DNA of 64,000 nucleotides from assembly GCF_001411555.2 (NCBI RefSeq), contig NC_049916.1, positions 9,559,295-9,623,294 of the forward strand, in the 5' to 3' direction. The DNA is from Juglans regia (lineage: Eukaryota; Streptophyta; Magnoliopsida; Fagales; Juglandaceae). Both the position numbers and the translations under genes were made by a program. The notes under the pieces are model-generated. The model searched no databases. It was not told where the DNA came from and worked only from the letters and a program-made list of their open reading frames with translations. Positions 1 to 10,119 of this stretch are shown piece by piece (position 1 is the first letter of the stretch; each line of letters opens with the position of its first letter).

Positions 1-313
1 CATAGCTTCTTAGACTTTCGTCCGTAGAGTGTCCTCAACTCCGTCTTATATGGAGTATGGGGTTTGGTTAACTCTACTCCGTCTTAGACAGAGTATGGGG
101 TTTGATTAACTCTATCTTGAGCAGAGTTGTGCTGTCTCTCAGACTTTAGATCTGTAGAGGTTTGCAGCTTGGACTAGATCATGTTAGTCATGGGTTATAC
201 TGGAGAGTTATTAATGTTATAGTTAGCTTGTAATGTATGTTTAAGATCCAATTTGTAATGTCTGTTATTAATAAATGCAATATAGTTTTTTTTTTCTCAA
301 AATGAAAAAAAAA
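1..313 (+). mobile_element. 3' tail of an L1-type LINE (left-truncated by the window)
   Basis: The stretch has no coding frame but reads like a plant LINE 3' untranslated tail. It has repeated short blocks around GGAGTATGGGGTTTG, then an AATAAA-like signal near 270, a T-rich stretch and an A-rich end near 302-313. The part from about 100 to 240 aligns by eye, block by block, with the minus strand of the 610-1515 retroposon: both have an ACTCT block, TCTCAGACTT or a variant, then GGACTAGA or GGCTAGAC, a GTCAG/GTCAT block and a run ending near TTATTA. I infer two members of one LINE-derived family in opposite orientations. The body of this copy lies left of the window. Confidence 0.5.
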
Positions 314-595
314 TTATAAAGAAATCTTTCAGCTTGTAGAGTTATTAGATCTCATGATTAGTAGTGGTCCCCTCCTTTAATAAATATATCATTTTCTTTT
401 AGTAACTTAGTCCTATTTGGTTTATATCAATTTCATCTTTTTGTATATCAATCAATCTCTTTTGATTATAACTCTTTCTTATCTTATTTCTTTTTACTCT
501 TTCAAGATGAGTTTCCTATAGGCTAAACCTTAATTAATTTTATATCCAACAAAATTTCATAATATTTTTAACCATAGAAGTAGTAACTTATAATT
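314..595. other. AT-rich spacer, nothing recognised
   Basis: AT-rich sequence with no coding frame and no inverted or tandem repeat that I could see. It ends at the left target duplication of the 610-1515 retroposon. Confidence 0.5.
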
Positions 596-609
596 GATAT
601 ATGGATATA
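596..609 (+). repeat. Left target-site duplication of the 906-bp retroposon
   Basis: GATATATGGATATA here is identical to 1516-1529. A perfect 14-bp direct repeat flanking a segment with a terminal A-run is the mark of LINE-type (target-primed) insertion. Confidence 0.85.
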
Positions 610-1515
610 TATATATTTTTTTTTTGATAATAAAGGATCACATTCCATTTATAAAAAAGGACATACAACTTTGACTTAAAAAGTCAGTTACAAACGTTAA
701 TAGCACCTCAGCACACTTTCGTGGCTGACATAGTCTAGCCCAGACGACAGAACTCTAAAGACTGAAGTCTAAGAGATTCGTCGTACACATCTCTGTCCCC
801 GACAGAGTAAACAAACCCCATACCCCGACTACGCGAGGTAGGGTACACCAATCCCATACACCGCCAAAGCGGAGATGGGGACATACCACTAGTTCGGACC
901 ACGGTCCGCGGGGACTAAATTTTTGATTTTTTTTTTTTATAAAACAGAACACAAGAAAATACATTGGATCACAACTAAAACCAACAGCAGACAAAAAGCT
1001 CCGAACGGCTGTGGAGGCGCGTGCAGAACACGCGCCACCCTGGGAGAAAACTGTCGACCGATCTTGGAAGTTCCGGGCTCACAGACCCCAGCGGCGCCGC
1101 GCGTCGCGACGGTAGAGGGCCTCTCGGCGTCGCGAGAAGGCCACTCGCCGAACGCCTACGAGTTTTTTGGCCGCGCGTGCGAGCAACTCGCCACTCCGGA
1201 TGGCATCGCCTTCGGTAGACTTGAAGATCGGCAGCTGGGCAACACCATGGGGAGGCGCGTGCTGATCTATTGTCGTCGGAAAGACCAGATCCGGTGTTCC
1301 CCCTTATTTAGCCTACAAAACAAAAAAACACAAAAACGGAGCGGCTGTGTGCACAGAGCGGACGGAGGAGGGAGAGGTGGGGAGAGGGGGAAGGAGCCGA
1401 AGCTCCCACCCCCTCGAGAGAGACAGGTTCGAGGCGCTGAGGGAGGCGGGCGGGTTCGGGAGAGACGAGAGAGACGAGAGAAGCTACTGTAGTTGCTGGA
1501 TTTTTGCATTGCTTC
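610..1515 (-). mobile_element. Short LINE-derived retroposon, 906 bp, GC-rich body
   Basis: Read on the minus strand it begins at 1515, has a pyrimidine-rich leader, a GC- and CpG-rich body, an internal A-run near 927-941 and a terminal A-run near 615-625 preceded by TTTATTATC. Perfect 14-bp target duplications flank it. No reverse transcriptase is encoded. The open frames seen on both strands are short and carry no known domain. The end nearest the A-tail resembles the LINE tail at 1-313. The internal A-run suggests either a composite of two retroposed transcripts or a LINE reduced to its leader and tail by an internal deletion. It was presumably mobilised by a LINE in trans. The orientation is supported by the tail; the class name is inference. 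Confidence 0.75.
1016..1036. repeat. Perfect 8-bp inverted repeat with 5-base loop
   Basis: Arms GGCGCGTG and CACGCGCC flank CAGAA. It lies inside the GC-rich body of the 906-bp retroposon. Confidence 0.7.
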
Positions 1516-1529
1516 GATATATGGATATA
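1516..1529 (+). repeat. Right target-site duplication of the 906-bp retroposon
   Basis: Perfect copy of the 14 bases at 596-609. Confidence 0.85.
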
Positions 1530-2235
1530 ATTGGAGCATATTGAACGGTACCACATTGATTCATTATTATAAAAAATACTTTCAATTGATTAAAAAATCC
1601 TTTATTACTATTAGCCTTTGATTCTTAAATCAAGAGGAAATTGTGGGCTTAGAATGTCAAATGTGTTAATGTAGGTTGTTTTAATGTATTTGGTAGTAAG
1701 ATCCCTTTTTTTTTTTTTTTTTTTTTTAATGAATATTATTATAATATTGATTAATGAGATTTAGTATTGTGCGAATACCAATATTCAAAAAAAAAAAAAA
1801 TCGATACCAAGAGCCTGATAGCCTGATCGTACAACACCAATTTCTTCAAAATGGAGAACTTGGATCCCCAATGTAGTAAAAAAAAAAAAAAAATCTATAA
1901 TATCTATTAAGATACAAAATATCTACTTGGGTGCTCAAGTATTTTAGTAAAGAGTTACTAAAATTTAATTAATCGGTACACAAATAATTAATAGATTAAA
2001 TATTCTTTGTAGTTGAGAAATATTTTATGATTAAATACAATTTATAGTGCAACTATAATTTTTATAGTGAAATAAATCACAATTACAGGTACCTTGGAGA
2101 TAAAATTTACTTTTTTTCCTTGGGTCCCTCTTCATCCATATAAAAATCAGGGCTTACAATTTATGTTGCTATGTGAGGATGGGGTTGTATCAAACAATAG
2201 TATATTATTCAATCATAATCTAGTCCATTTAATTA
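1530..2235. other. AT-rich spacer with a T-run at 1706-1727
   Basis: Includes an uninterrupted run of 22 T (1706-1727) and A-runs near 1786-1800 and 1879-1893. I see no gene or recognisable element. Confidence 0.5.
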
Positions 2236-2563
2236 AACGTTTGGATTCGAATATGACTTGAGATGAGTTGAGATGGATTGTGAATAGTAATGAGATGAGT
2301 TGTGAATAGTAGTGAGATTTGTGAGTTAAAGTTGCTGAATAGTAGTGAGATGAGTTGAGATGAGCTGAGATGACTTAATAATAATTTTTTAAATTTTAAA
2401 ATAAAAATAATATTAAAAAAATAATATTTAAATAACTTTTTAACTTTATAATATTTTTATTCAATTCTTTCTATCTTATTTTATAAAATCTAATAAAATA
2501 TTCTAAATCAAATTATCTCGCTATTATTAACTCACATAATCTTAAATATCCAAACAAATCCTA
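2236..2563. mobile_element. MITE 1 (GATGAGTTGAGATGA family)
   Basis: The left end begins GTTTGGATTCGAATATGA and the right end, read on the other strand, begins GTTTGGATATTTAAGATTATG-like, giving imperfect terminal inverted repeats. The left third is built from GAGATGAGTTGAGATGA modules. The centre is an AT-rich block with ATAAAAATAATATTAAA that recurs in the MITEs at 3672 and 6187. There is no coding capacity. I could not settle a target duplication, so the superfamily is undetermined. Confidence 0.65.
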
Positions 2564-3587
2564 AGATTCAAAAGAAATAAAAGAGAGAAGATAAATTATA
2601 TTTATAATTATAAAATATACAAGTGTCACATATATTTTTTTTAAATTTATATAAAAAAATAATTTTTTAACAATAAATTTTATACATTTAAATAAAAATT
2701 ATATCATATCTATATAAACCATAAGTGTTTATAACATTACTCGATAATTAGTTGGGTTTCTCTTGCTTCAGCTCTTCGTCCCGAGTGGCAGAGGTAAAAT
2801 TTTGATAGAAACTTGTCGGTTCGGGATTGCAGAATACTTTGTCCCATACTTTGGTCATCCGACAGTGTCATTAATTTGATCTCTCCTTCTTCGTCACGTG
2901 GGTTACATGTACGACAGAAAACAACCGACTTTATTTTCTCATGCTTATATTAAAATTCGGTGGCCCCACCGACTCAATAGCTACCGTTAGTTATTGGAGT
3001 TGTTTTTCTTATATATTTTTTTAATATTTTTTAATATTTTTTATAAAAATAAAAAATCATAATATCATCAAAAAATAATTACTTAATCACTAAATAAAAA
3101 AATAAAAAATTCCAACATAAACCATCAGCGGTACTGATAGCAAGAGTAGGTTTTTCTATTAAAAAACTCTATCTTTAAATTAAAAAAAAAAAAAAAAACT
3201 CTATCTTTCAGATTTCTGTTATTAAATGATTTAAAAATGTTGTTACGAATTTATGGTTTCCACACCGACCTACATTAAAGGATGACAAAGTCTGGTTTTC
3301 GCACAGACCTACATTAAAGGAGTTTGACAAATTCATAATAATGAAAAAATATTAATATTTATAATAAATTTGGTAGCTGGCTCGCTAAATCAGAAAAATG
3401 CTTTTATAATATATTAAAAATTTTACTTATCATTACTTACACTATACATTATTATATAATTTATTATTATTATTATTATATTTAAATACATATATTAATC
3501 TGTAAATATATATATTTAAATAAAAAATAAAAAATAAAAAATCATATATTGATATATAATGTAGAAATAATAAATAGTATTTCTCAT

Positions 3588-3626
<39 letters not shown>

Positions 3627-3671
3627 TTAGTACATAAATCTATGTTCTCTTCTAAAATCTGAAAATTTTTA
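2564..3671. other. AT-rich spacer with simple repeats
   Basis: Mostly AT-rich. 2740-3000 is more complex sequence without a convincing frame. 3255-3281 and 3294-3320 are near-identical direct repeats ending in GACCTACATTAAAGG with a 39-bp period. A TA microsatellite occupies 3591-3622. Confidence 0.5.
3591..3622. repeat. (TA)n microsatellite
   Basis: About 16 uninterrupted TA units. Confidence 0.9.
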
Positions 3672-3879
3672 GGTTAGTTTGTTTTTACATTTTCTCTCAA
3701 TTCATCTCATTTCATCTAATCATTATAATTTTTTTAAATTTTTACATAAAATAAATAATTATACATTTTTAAATTTTAAAATAAAAATAATATTAAAAAA
3801 TATATTTTAACAATATTTTATTCAATTTTTTAATTTTAATTTCAACTCATCTCAATAAAAACAAATACGAATTAGTCCT
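3672..3879. mobile_element. MITE 2, related to MITE 1
   Basis: The left end has GTTTGTTTTTACATTTTC followed by CTCAATTCATCTCA. The right end mirrors it with CAACTCATCTCAATAAAAAC before AAATACGAATTAG. The core shares the AAAATAAAAATAATATTAAA block with MITEs 1 and 3. Noncoding. Confidence 0.6.
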
Positions 3880-4955
3880 AGAGAGATAATCCGCGCTCCT
3901 GAATGTGTGCTATGCTTTTTGGGTTGTTTAGCCATTTTTCACATATTATTCAAATTTCAAAATATCCAACTGTCTGTAGAATTCTGTGTATTGTATAATA
4001 AATATCCATCCAACAAACGAAGGCATCACCCCATTCTTCACTCTCAAGGCCTGACCAACTCATTATTCAAAGTCAAGCTGGACTCTGGTCCCCATAATTG
4101 AATTTTACAACGACAGCATTACCTTTAGTGATTATTGGTGTTGAAGCTCTAAAAATTGCACAATAAATTGAAAGGGAAGAAATAGTCATTTTCGACACAT
4201 TGTGGCAACTTGGGCCTCATTCGGTGTGGTCTGATGCCCCCGACTGTGATCCTGTACGTCTATACAATATCGGTGCGTACATCCATAACAGTGAAAGAAA
4301 AATAAATACAGATAAATAAAAAGAGATGTATACATGAGTTTACGTAGTTCAACATAATACCTACATTCACAAGCATTTGGAGAGGAGAAATCCACTATAA
4401 TATTCATGTTTACAATCTCTCATGATCTCTTATTCCTCATTGTACAATGGTATCTTCAGATACATTTACTGGAGAAAAACCAACTTATTGTCTGAAGGTT
4501 GAAGGAGAAGTCGAAGAAGGAAAGTTAAAGAAGAAGAAGATGATCTGGTAGGAAGTCGTCTATACCTATTTATCTGATTGCTTTTCCCGCATGCGCCCCC
4601 TACAGTGGTAAGGCCAAGCTTGTCTTGCGTGTCTAACCCCCCTGGCAGCCCCATGCCTCCTGACCCCTGACACCCCCACAGCCCCATGTCTTCTGACCCT
4701 TCTTGTCCCCTAGCTCCTAATCCAAGTAGGCTCGGCATGGCCTTTCGACCCTGGTGTTTTACCCCCTCATAGTACCCTGCGATTCTTAAGGGCCACTTGT
4801 CCAACAAGACCCTCGAGAATCTTTAAGGTAAAATATGTAATAGAACTTATCCATTCGAGTACGTAGGGAAATAAATAAATTTTGGAGGATGGTCCTTATT
4901 CACCCGTTCCTCGTGCTAAGCAGTATAGATTTTTGAGCTTTGGATTTAGATGAGA
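3880..4955. other. Unrecognised sequence, possibly an old LTR remnant
   Basis: There is no coding frame with a known domain. At 4314-4420 the text GTTTACGTAGTTCAACATAA, then TACCTACATTCAC and a GGAGAGGAGAAATCCACTATA-like block, resembles a motif I associate with LTRs of some plant retrotransposons. That rests on recall and no LTR boundaries are visible. The frame at 4466-4807 (minus) has biased composition and I do not regard it as a gene. Confidence 0.3.
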
Positions 4956-5120
4956 GATAGACTCGACCGCGTAACATGCGAGCGCGTAGCTCATCTAAGG
5001 CACGAGATGGGCTCGGCTGCGTAACGTGCGAGCTTGTAGCTTGTATAAGGAAGGGGATGGGCTCGACTGCGTAACGCGAGCGCATAGCTCATCTAAGGAG
5101 GGAGATGGGCTCGACAGCGC
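4956..5120 (+). repeat. 50-bp tandem repeat, about 3.3 copies
   Basis: GCTCGACTGCGTAACG-type anchors recur at 4961, 5011, 5061 and 5109, a 50-bp period (last step 48). Each unit also has GCGAGCGCGTAGCTCATCTA or a variant. A more diverged copy may lie near 5224. The units are much more GC-rich than the flanks. Confidence 0.75.
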
Positions 5121-5754
5121 AGAGTATGCACGGAGGATGGTTGGGAAATCAAACGACTTGCCCGCCTATTCAGGCAGTCCTTGACCTTTTCCGAACAAGA
5201 TGCAAGCACATAACTTGGCTAGGGCGAGAGACAGACTCAACCGAGTGTCGTGAGAGCGCGGAACTCAAGTGTGGCGGCAGTTGCGCTCAGTCATGCAAGA
5301 TTGTGTAGCCCGGCAGTGCGTTTTACATGTATGCCTGTCGTTATTGGAAAGTGTATGTTTGCCTGACGTTTTCATTTTCAATTTTGTTGATATTGGAGTT
5401 TGTATAGAGTAACCCACGCAAAGTGGCCAGAGGGCCTGTCGACCCCCTGGGTCCACCTTAGGTGGTTGCTGAGCCCATCGGCTTGTTCCCAAAAATAACC
5501 CGCACAAGGCTGTTGTGGAGCTCGGAGGCCTGTTAACTACGAAGGCTCGTTCCTGGAGGTAACCACTGGCAGTGGTTCTGGCTTGAGCGTGACACTCGGT
5601 GCAAGTCTAGGGACCCGACTTCATGGCGAGACTAGGGACTCGACTTTATTGAACGAGGGGTCGGCGAGTGTAGTGACTTGACTTTGTTGAACGGAGGCGC
5701 TTGTTCGTGCTGAGTTGCTATGTCTGAGTGCGGGGCCACGAGGCCGGTGTTCTA
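5121..5754. other. GC-moderate unrecognised sequence
   Basis: No convincing gene. 5580-5700 repeats the phrase AGGGACCCGACTT / AGGGACTCGACTT / AGTGACTTGACTT three times with about 50-bp spacing, a degenerate relative of the preceding tandem array in style but not in sequence. Confidence 0.35.
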
Positions 5755-5765
5755 CACTACAAGAA
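5755..5765 (+). mobile_element. CACTA-type terminal repeat (single end)
   Basis: CACTACAAGAA is the canonical terminus of En/Spm elements in plants. It is followed by TGATATTGTTAGTAGAAATG with no coding sequence. I found no matching TTCTTGTAGTG partner, so only one end of a broken or deleted element is claimed. Confidence 0.4.
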
Positions 5766-6186
5766 GTGATATTGTTAGTAGAAATGAACTCATATAAATT
5801 TTTAGAGTGACAAACCAGAGAGTTTTAGCAGTGTGGTTGGTCTTTTTGCTTGACTAAAATATTGTCTGTTGTTGGTTGTGACTCCCGCGCAGGTGAAACC
5901 CTAGTAGGTGGGTCCGAGCAGGCAAACCTGAGTAATGAGTCCTGCGCTGAGCAGATAAATCCTGAGCGGAGTAACTTCTTTCCCGAGTAGGACAGTGACT
6001 TCCCCGAGTTGCGAGTCTTGCTTCATGGCCTCTCTCTCTCTCTCTGTGGCTCCGACTTTGACTCCAGCAACTTTGATCAAAGTCAAAATCTGCTCAAAAC
6101 CTGACAAAAAATCCTTATTTAGTTAAAAGATAACAATCATAGAAAGTAAAATTAAAATTACAGACAGATTAATGAACTAAAGATTT
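5766..6186. other. Noncoding stretch downstream of the CACTA-like end
   Basis: Contains a CT-repeat near 6030-6045. No recognisable gene. It may be subterminal sequence of the broken CACTA element or of the unrecognised repeat to its left. Confidence 0.3.
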
Positions 6187-6490
6187 TTAGGGCATGTTTA
6201 GACATTGATAATTCTCAAAACTCTCAAAACTTCCCATAGTTTCATTACCAAACATCACTAAACTTAAAACACTTTTTAATTTCAAACTTTCAACTATTTC
6301 ATCTAATAATTACCTAATCATTACTCAAATACAAAAATCAACATAACTTTTACAAACTTCAAAACAAAAATAATATTAAGAAAAAATATTCAAACAATTT
6401 TTTAAGTTTATAATATTTTTATTCAACTTTTTCTCTCACATTTCTCAAAATCTAATAAAACATTTTCACTCATATCATTTCACTTCTATT
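6187..6490. mobile_element. MITE 3, related to MITEs 1 and 2, right end lost
   Basis: It starts with GGGCATGTTTAGACATTGA and continues through TTTCATCTAATAATTACC and ACAAAAATAATATTAAG to TTTATAATATTTTTATTCAA, in the same order as MITE 1. The expected mirrored end with CAAAC is missing, so the right terminus is probably deleted or overwritten at about 6490. Confidence 0.55.
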
Positions 6491-7884
6491 CATAAATTTT
6501 AAAGAGAGCAACTGGGCCTGATACTCTCCTCTAGTGGGTAGGCAGCTGACCACCTTGCCTCCGTGCCCACATGGGTTATGGGTTGCATATGGACTCCAAC
6601 ACTTGGCCTCATCCTGCATGGGCGGGTGACTCCATTCAGCTGTCGGGTAGACAAACAACCTTGCAACGTGCTCAAAATGCTCCAAACAACCTAAATCCAC
6701 AAATGCGATGATTGCATCGAAGTAAGGGAAGAGATCCATTCCCACAGACAATGTGCTATGCAAGATGAGGTAGCAGTCAGGCAAAGTGCAGCTAGCCCAA
6801 AGGATAGGGTGAGCCACACTATGTAGAATGCTTGGTAAGGATGGTTCAGCACCGGAAAGCCAAGGAAGGTTCGTCCAACAACAGGAGAAGAAGAGGCAAC
6901 TGAGCGGACAGCATGTGGCCGAAGATTAACTAAGGCGAGCAGCACGTTGTAGAAAGTTTAGCTGACACATCTCGGCGCCGACTGATAAAGCATTTTTCAC
7001 CCTGTGCTAGGTGAGCAATTACTATGCTATCTATACGAAGGCGAGAACAAAGAGCTAAAGAGGCTGGTACTTCTCGAAAAGGATGGCTCGCAATGGTTAA
7101 GGACAAGACCGATATGGACGTGAGGGCTCTTTGAGATAATGAGGAGATGTCTAGAAGGCGGTAGATATTGTAGGTGGAGGCCCGTATACCATCTAATACG
7201 ACACGTCTAGAGTTGAGCCTGCGGAAGAAAAAGATTACGAACTTGTAGGTCATATCTTCTGATCTTAGATATATGGTCTAGTGCAATGTGGGAGACCCTT
7301 ATTAGGGGAAGGATTGTGGGATTAGACCCAAGGCAAGCCATTAAAATGTGTGTGCCTTGTCCTATTAGTCATTCGGTCTCTAAAATTCTTCAAGTGCGGA
7401 GGACAAATGGACGGTTGAGACCAAAAGGCTCTTATTAAAGCGTATATGGAGTTAGATGAACTTCAGAAGGACACCTGATGATCCTATCTATAAAGACTTT
7501 AGACAAGGGACAAAATCTTAATTTTGAGATCGTAAAGTGATTGATCTTCTTTGGAGTCAGAGTCTTCAAAGAAAGCAAGTGAATGCGAAAGAATCGATGG
7601 GAGGAGTAGCGCCAACGCCACTATAGTATTTTAAATATTGTTTAGTTAGGTTAGCTTTTAAGACCATACTGGGAATGCAGGATAAATTTTTGTGGGTATA
7701 ATTGTAAGGTTAGGCTTTGCATATCCAGTAACTTTCCCCATTTCTACATGAAAAAATAATATAAATCTTCTTCATTATGTTTATGGATTATCTTTACACA
7801 ACGATCTTGAGATGATAAGTTTGAATGGTGTGGATTGGTGATGATTGCGATTTTTGGGTACGTGAGTCTTACTCTGTGTCCATC
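6491..7884. other. Unrecognised sequence with short open frames
   Basis: The frames at 6470-6817, 6691-6945 and 6930-7253 (minus) overlap each other and show no motif that I recognise. They are probably chance frames. 7255-7740 is noncoding sequence of mixed composition. This may be part of a degraded LTR retrotransposon, but I cannot show it. Confidence 0.3.
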
Positions 7885-8430
7885 ATCGTGGATAGGTAGA
7901 ATGATTCCCGGTGCCATTCCTATGATACGTTTCCACGAGTTTCATACAGGTAGATGGAGTCCTCGTGATGATCGGGGTGGAATGCATTTTTATTGGCCTC
8001 ACTTGATAAACGGGTATAGAGATTTTTCGGGCGTATCATGTGTGATGTCTATGAGTTGGTTGACTAGGTAGAGTGGTTCCCTAGGTCCATCATGTGTGTT
8101 GCCTTCGGGTGTGTGGACCAAGTTAAGTGATTCCCAATATTAGATTGTTTGAAACAAGTTAATCACCTTGCACGTTGACCAAGTAAAGTGATTACCCATG
8201 TCGAATGGTGGAGTGATTCTTTGTTTGGCATTTATATGATGAGATATATTGAGTTTTATAAGTTTTGATAAGAGGGTAGTTCCTCTCCTTGGTGGTAATT
8301 AGGTATACTTGAGATTTACTAAGATGGTGATTCCTTGCCTACTTATATATTTGTGTTTTATTCAGAGGGTGGTTCCTCGCCATAACTATGAAAATGTGTA
8401 TTTTTGCTTAGAGGGTGATTCCTCGCCATG
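7885..8430 (+). repeat. Degenerate repeat array, GGTnnAGTGATTCCC / GAGGGTGATTCCTCGCC
   Basis: A motif around GGTAGAGTGATTCCC recurs near 7890, 8065, 8112, 8172 and 8206. A sharper version, AGAGGGTGATTCCTCGCC, recurs at 8271, 8322, 8364 and 8410 with 42-51 bp spacing. The sharper version is itself an inverted repeat: GAGG, six bases, CCTC. No protein is encoded. Confidence 0.55.
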
Positions 8431-9131
8431 CATAAATATACATGTTCACATATTATTTACATGAAATTGTGTATGTATATGCATTATCTCTCATTAGTAG
8501 TATTGTTATAGATGTTTAATCTACTTATGATTTCATTTAGAATCATAGGAATTGATACAAACATAGTCCGAGAGGAGGTTCCTGAAGAGGAAGGACTCAC
8601 TTCGCTTAAGTGATAGAAATGGAGGCCTGTCTTTGCCACTAGTTACTTATATTTGTGAAAATGTACTATTTAGTTAGGCGACAAATCGTGTTCGGTATGT
8701 GTTACCTAGATGAGAGTGATGAACAATTGGTGTTGTATACTACTATTTGGAAAGTGATAATGACTTGTGGATATTGTTATTATTAATAGATGAACATTTT
8801 ACCAATTTTGAACTTTGGTACAATTAGCATTAGTCTATGACTAAACCTTTACTTATTCCACTGCAACTAATTCGACATACTGTGTATTCGATCCATGATT
8901 ATGTGCCTAGATTAGCTAGTAACACCGGGATGTTCTCGACTGGCTAGTATCTCTGGCACCACGAATCCTTGCCAGAATCTTTACTGAGGAAAGAGGTGCC
9001 ACAAAAAACCCATTCACCAAACCCACATACCTATCCTTCAAATCCACAAATCAAACCTCAAATAGATAGATCCAACAAAGAAAAATAACATCTTAAACAA
9101 AAAAGAAGTAAAGCATCACAGACCATGGAGT
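8431..9131. other. Unrecognised noncoding sequence
   Basis: Nothing coding. The text around 8560-8960, with AGGAAGGACTCAC and a CTCTGGCACCACGAATCC block, has the feel of a Gypsy LTR but no boundaries were found. Confidence 0.3.
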
Positions 9132-9234
9132 GGCCATGGGTCTGAGCGAAAGAACCACGACCATGACTGGCCATGGGTCTGCGTAAAGGCCCAAAGCTAG
9201 TCATGGTTGTGGTTCTCGAAGCATACCCATGGCC
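9132..9234. repeat. Nested inverted repeat, possible foldback
   Basis: The inner stem pairs 9151-9168 (AGAACCACGACCATGACT) with 9199-9216 (AGTCATGGTTGTGGTTCT), 17 of 18 matching, with the mismatch a G-U wobble in RNA. The outer stem pairs GGCCATGGGT at 9132-9141 with ACCCATGGCC at 9225-9234. The loop is 30 bases. A further partial copy of the arm lies at about 9262-9280. Confidence 0.7.
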
Positions 9235-10119
9235 ACGCCAGGGCCTATGGCTTAAGACAAAGAACCACGACTAGTTATGGCTTGTGGGTATACTGCCTTG
9301 AAGAAGAGAAAATGGAGGAGAATAGAAGAGGAAAAAGAAGAGGAGGAGCAGGAGGAGAATAAGAAGAGGAGTAGGATGAGGAGAAGAAGACGTGCTAAGG
9401 GGTTAAGGTCAACAAAGAAGGAGGAGATGAAGAAGATGGAGAGTTGAACGGTGGGAGGGATCGATAGATGATGGAAGGGAAGAAATGAAAAAGCTAAGAT
9501 TCTTTTCTTATATACCCTATGTGAGGCAGACAATTGGGTAGCCTTACTCACCCCCCGCACCTGCTTCTTACTTTTTAACTAATCCCACTCGCTCGTTAGC
9601 TTGGGCTAGGTAGATTGCCTGCCTAGGCTGAATACAGGGGCTTGCCCAACAGGCCTAAGGCAATGTTGGAAGGGAGTTGGTCATGCTCCAACGATTTGAT
9701 GTGCTTAAACTAATGGATTAAATAGCTATGATTATAAGTCACGACTAGTAGAGGGGCATTGCTATTTTAACACATTCTCTATTTTGTTGGACATTTTCGT
9801 TTCTTAATATTTTTACTCAAGAAAGCACTAAGATAACAAGATAGCTAAGATTAAGTGTTCCCACTCAATGGTGGCACATATGGAGTACATTATATCAATA
9901 TGGAGTAGTCGTGAGCTCCCATTAAATCCAAGAAATCTTTTGTCATTACACAAATAGTCGTGTAGGAGTTATAGTGTGGCTTTGGTTCTGAGTGTGCTCC
10001 CATTGTTGGTTGGATGATAGTGGTTTTGAGGCTTTGAGCTCATTTGGAAGTTTAGATTTAAGAAACTGTGATGTGCTATAAAAACACGTGGCTAAAAATT
10101 GATGCAAGTAGGATATGGT
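9235..10119. other. Unrecognised sequence left of the Tekay 3' LTR
   Basis: 9300-9480 is purine-rich (GAAGAAGAGG-type) on the plus strand, giving a low-complexity frame on the minus strand that I do not consider a gene. The remainder is noncoding and shows no clear match to the 5' LTR at 16034-19435, so the 3' LTR seems to be cut near 10120. Confidence 0.35.

Noticed and set aside
923..1492. A 189-codon frame on the plus strand in the 906-bp retroposon
   Set aside because: The element's orientation is minus (A-tail), and the frame is arginine/glycine-rich low-complexity text without a domain.
6470..7253. Overlapping minus-strand frames that might be a small gene
   Set aside because: Three frames overlap, none matches a family I know, and no splice or codon pattern supports one.
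9252..9560. A Ser/Leu/Phe-rich frame on the minus strand
   Set aside because: It is produced by a purine-rich low-complexity stretch.
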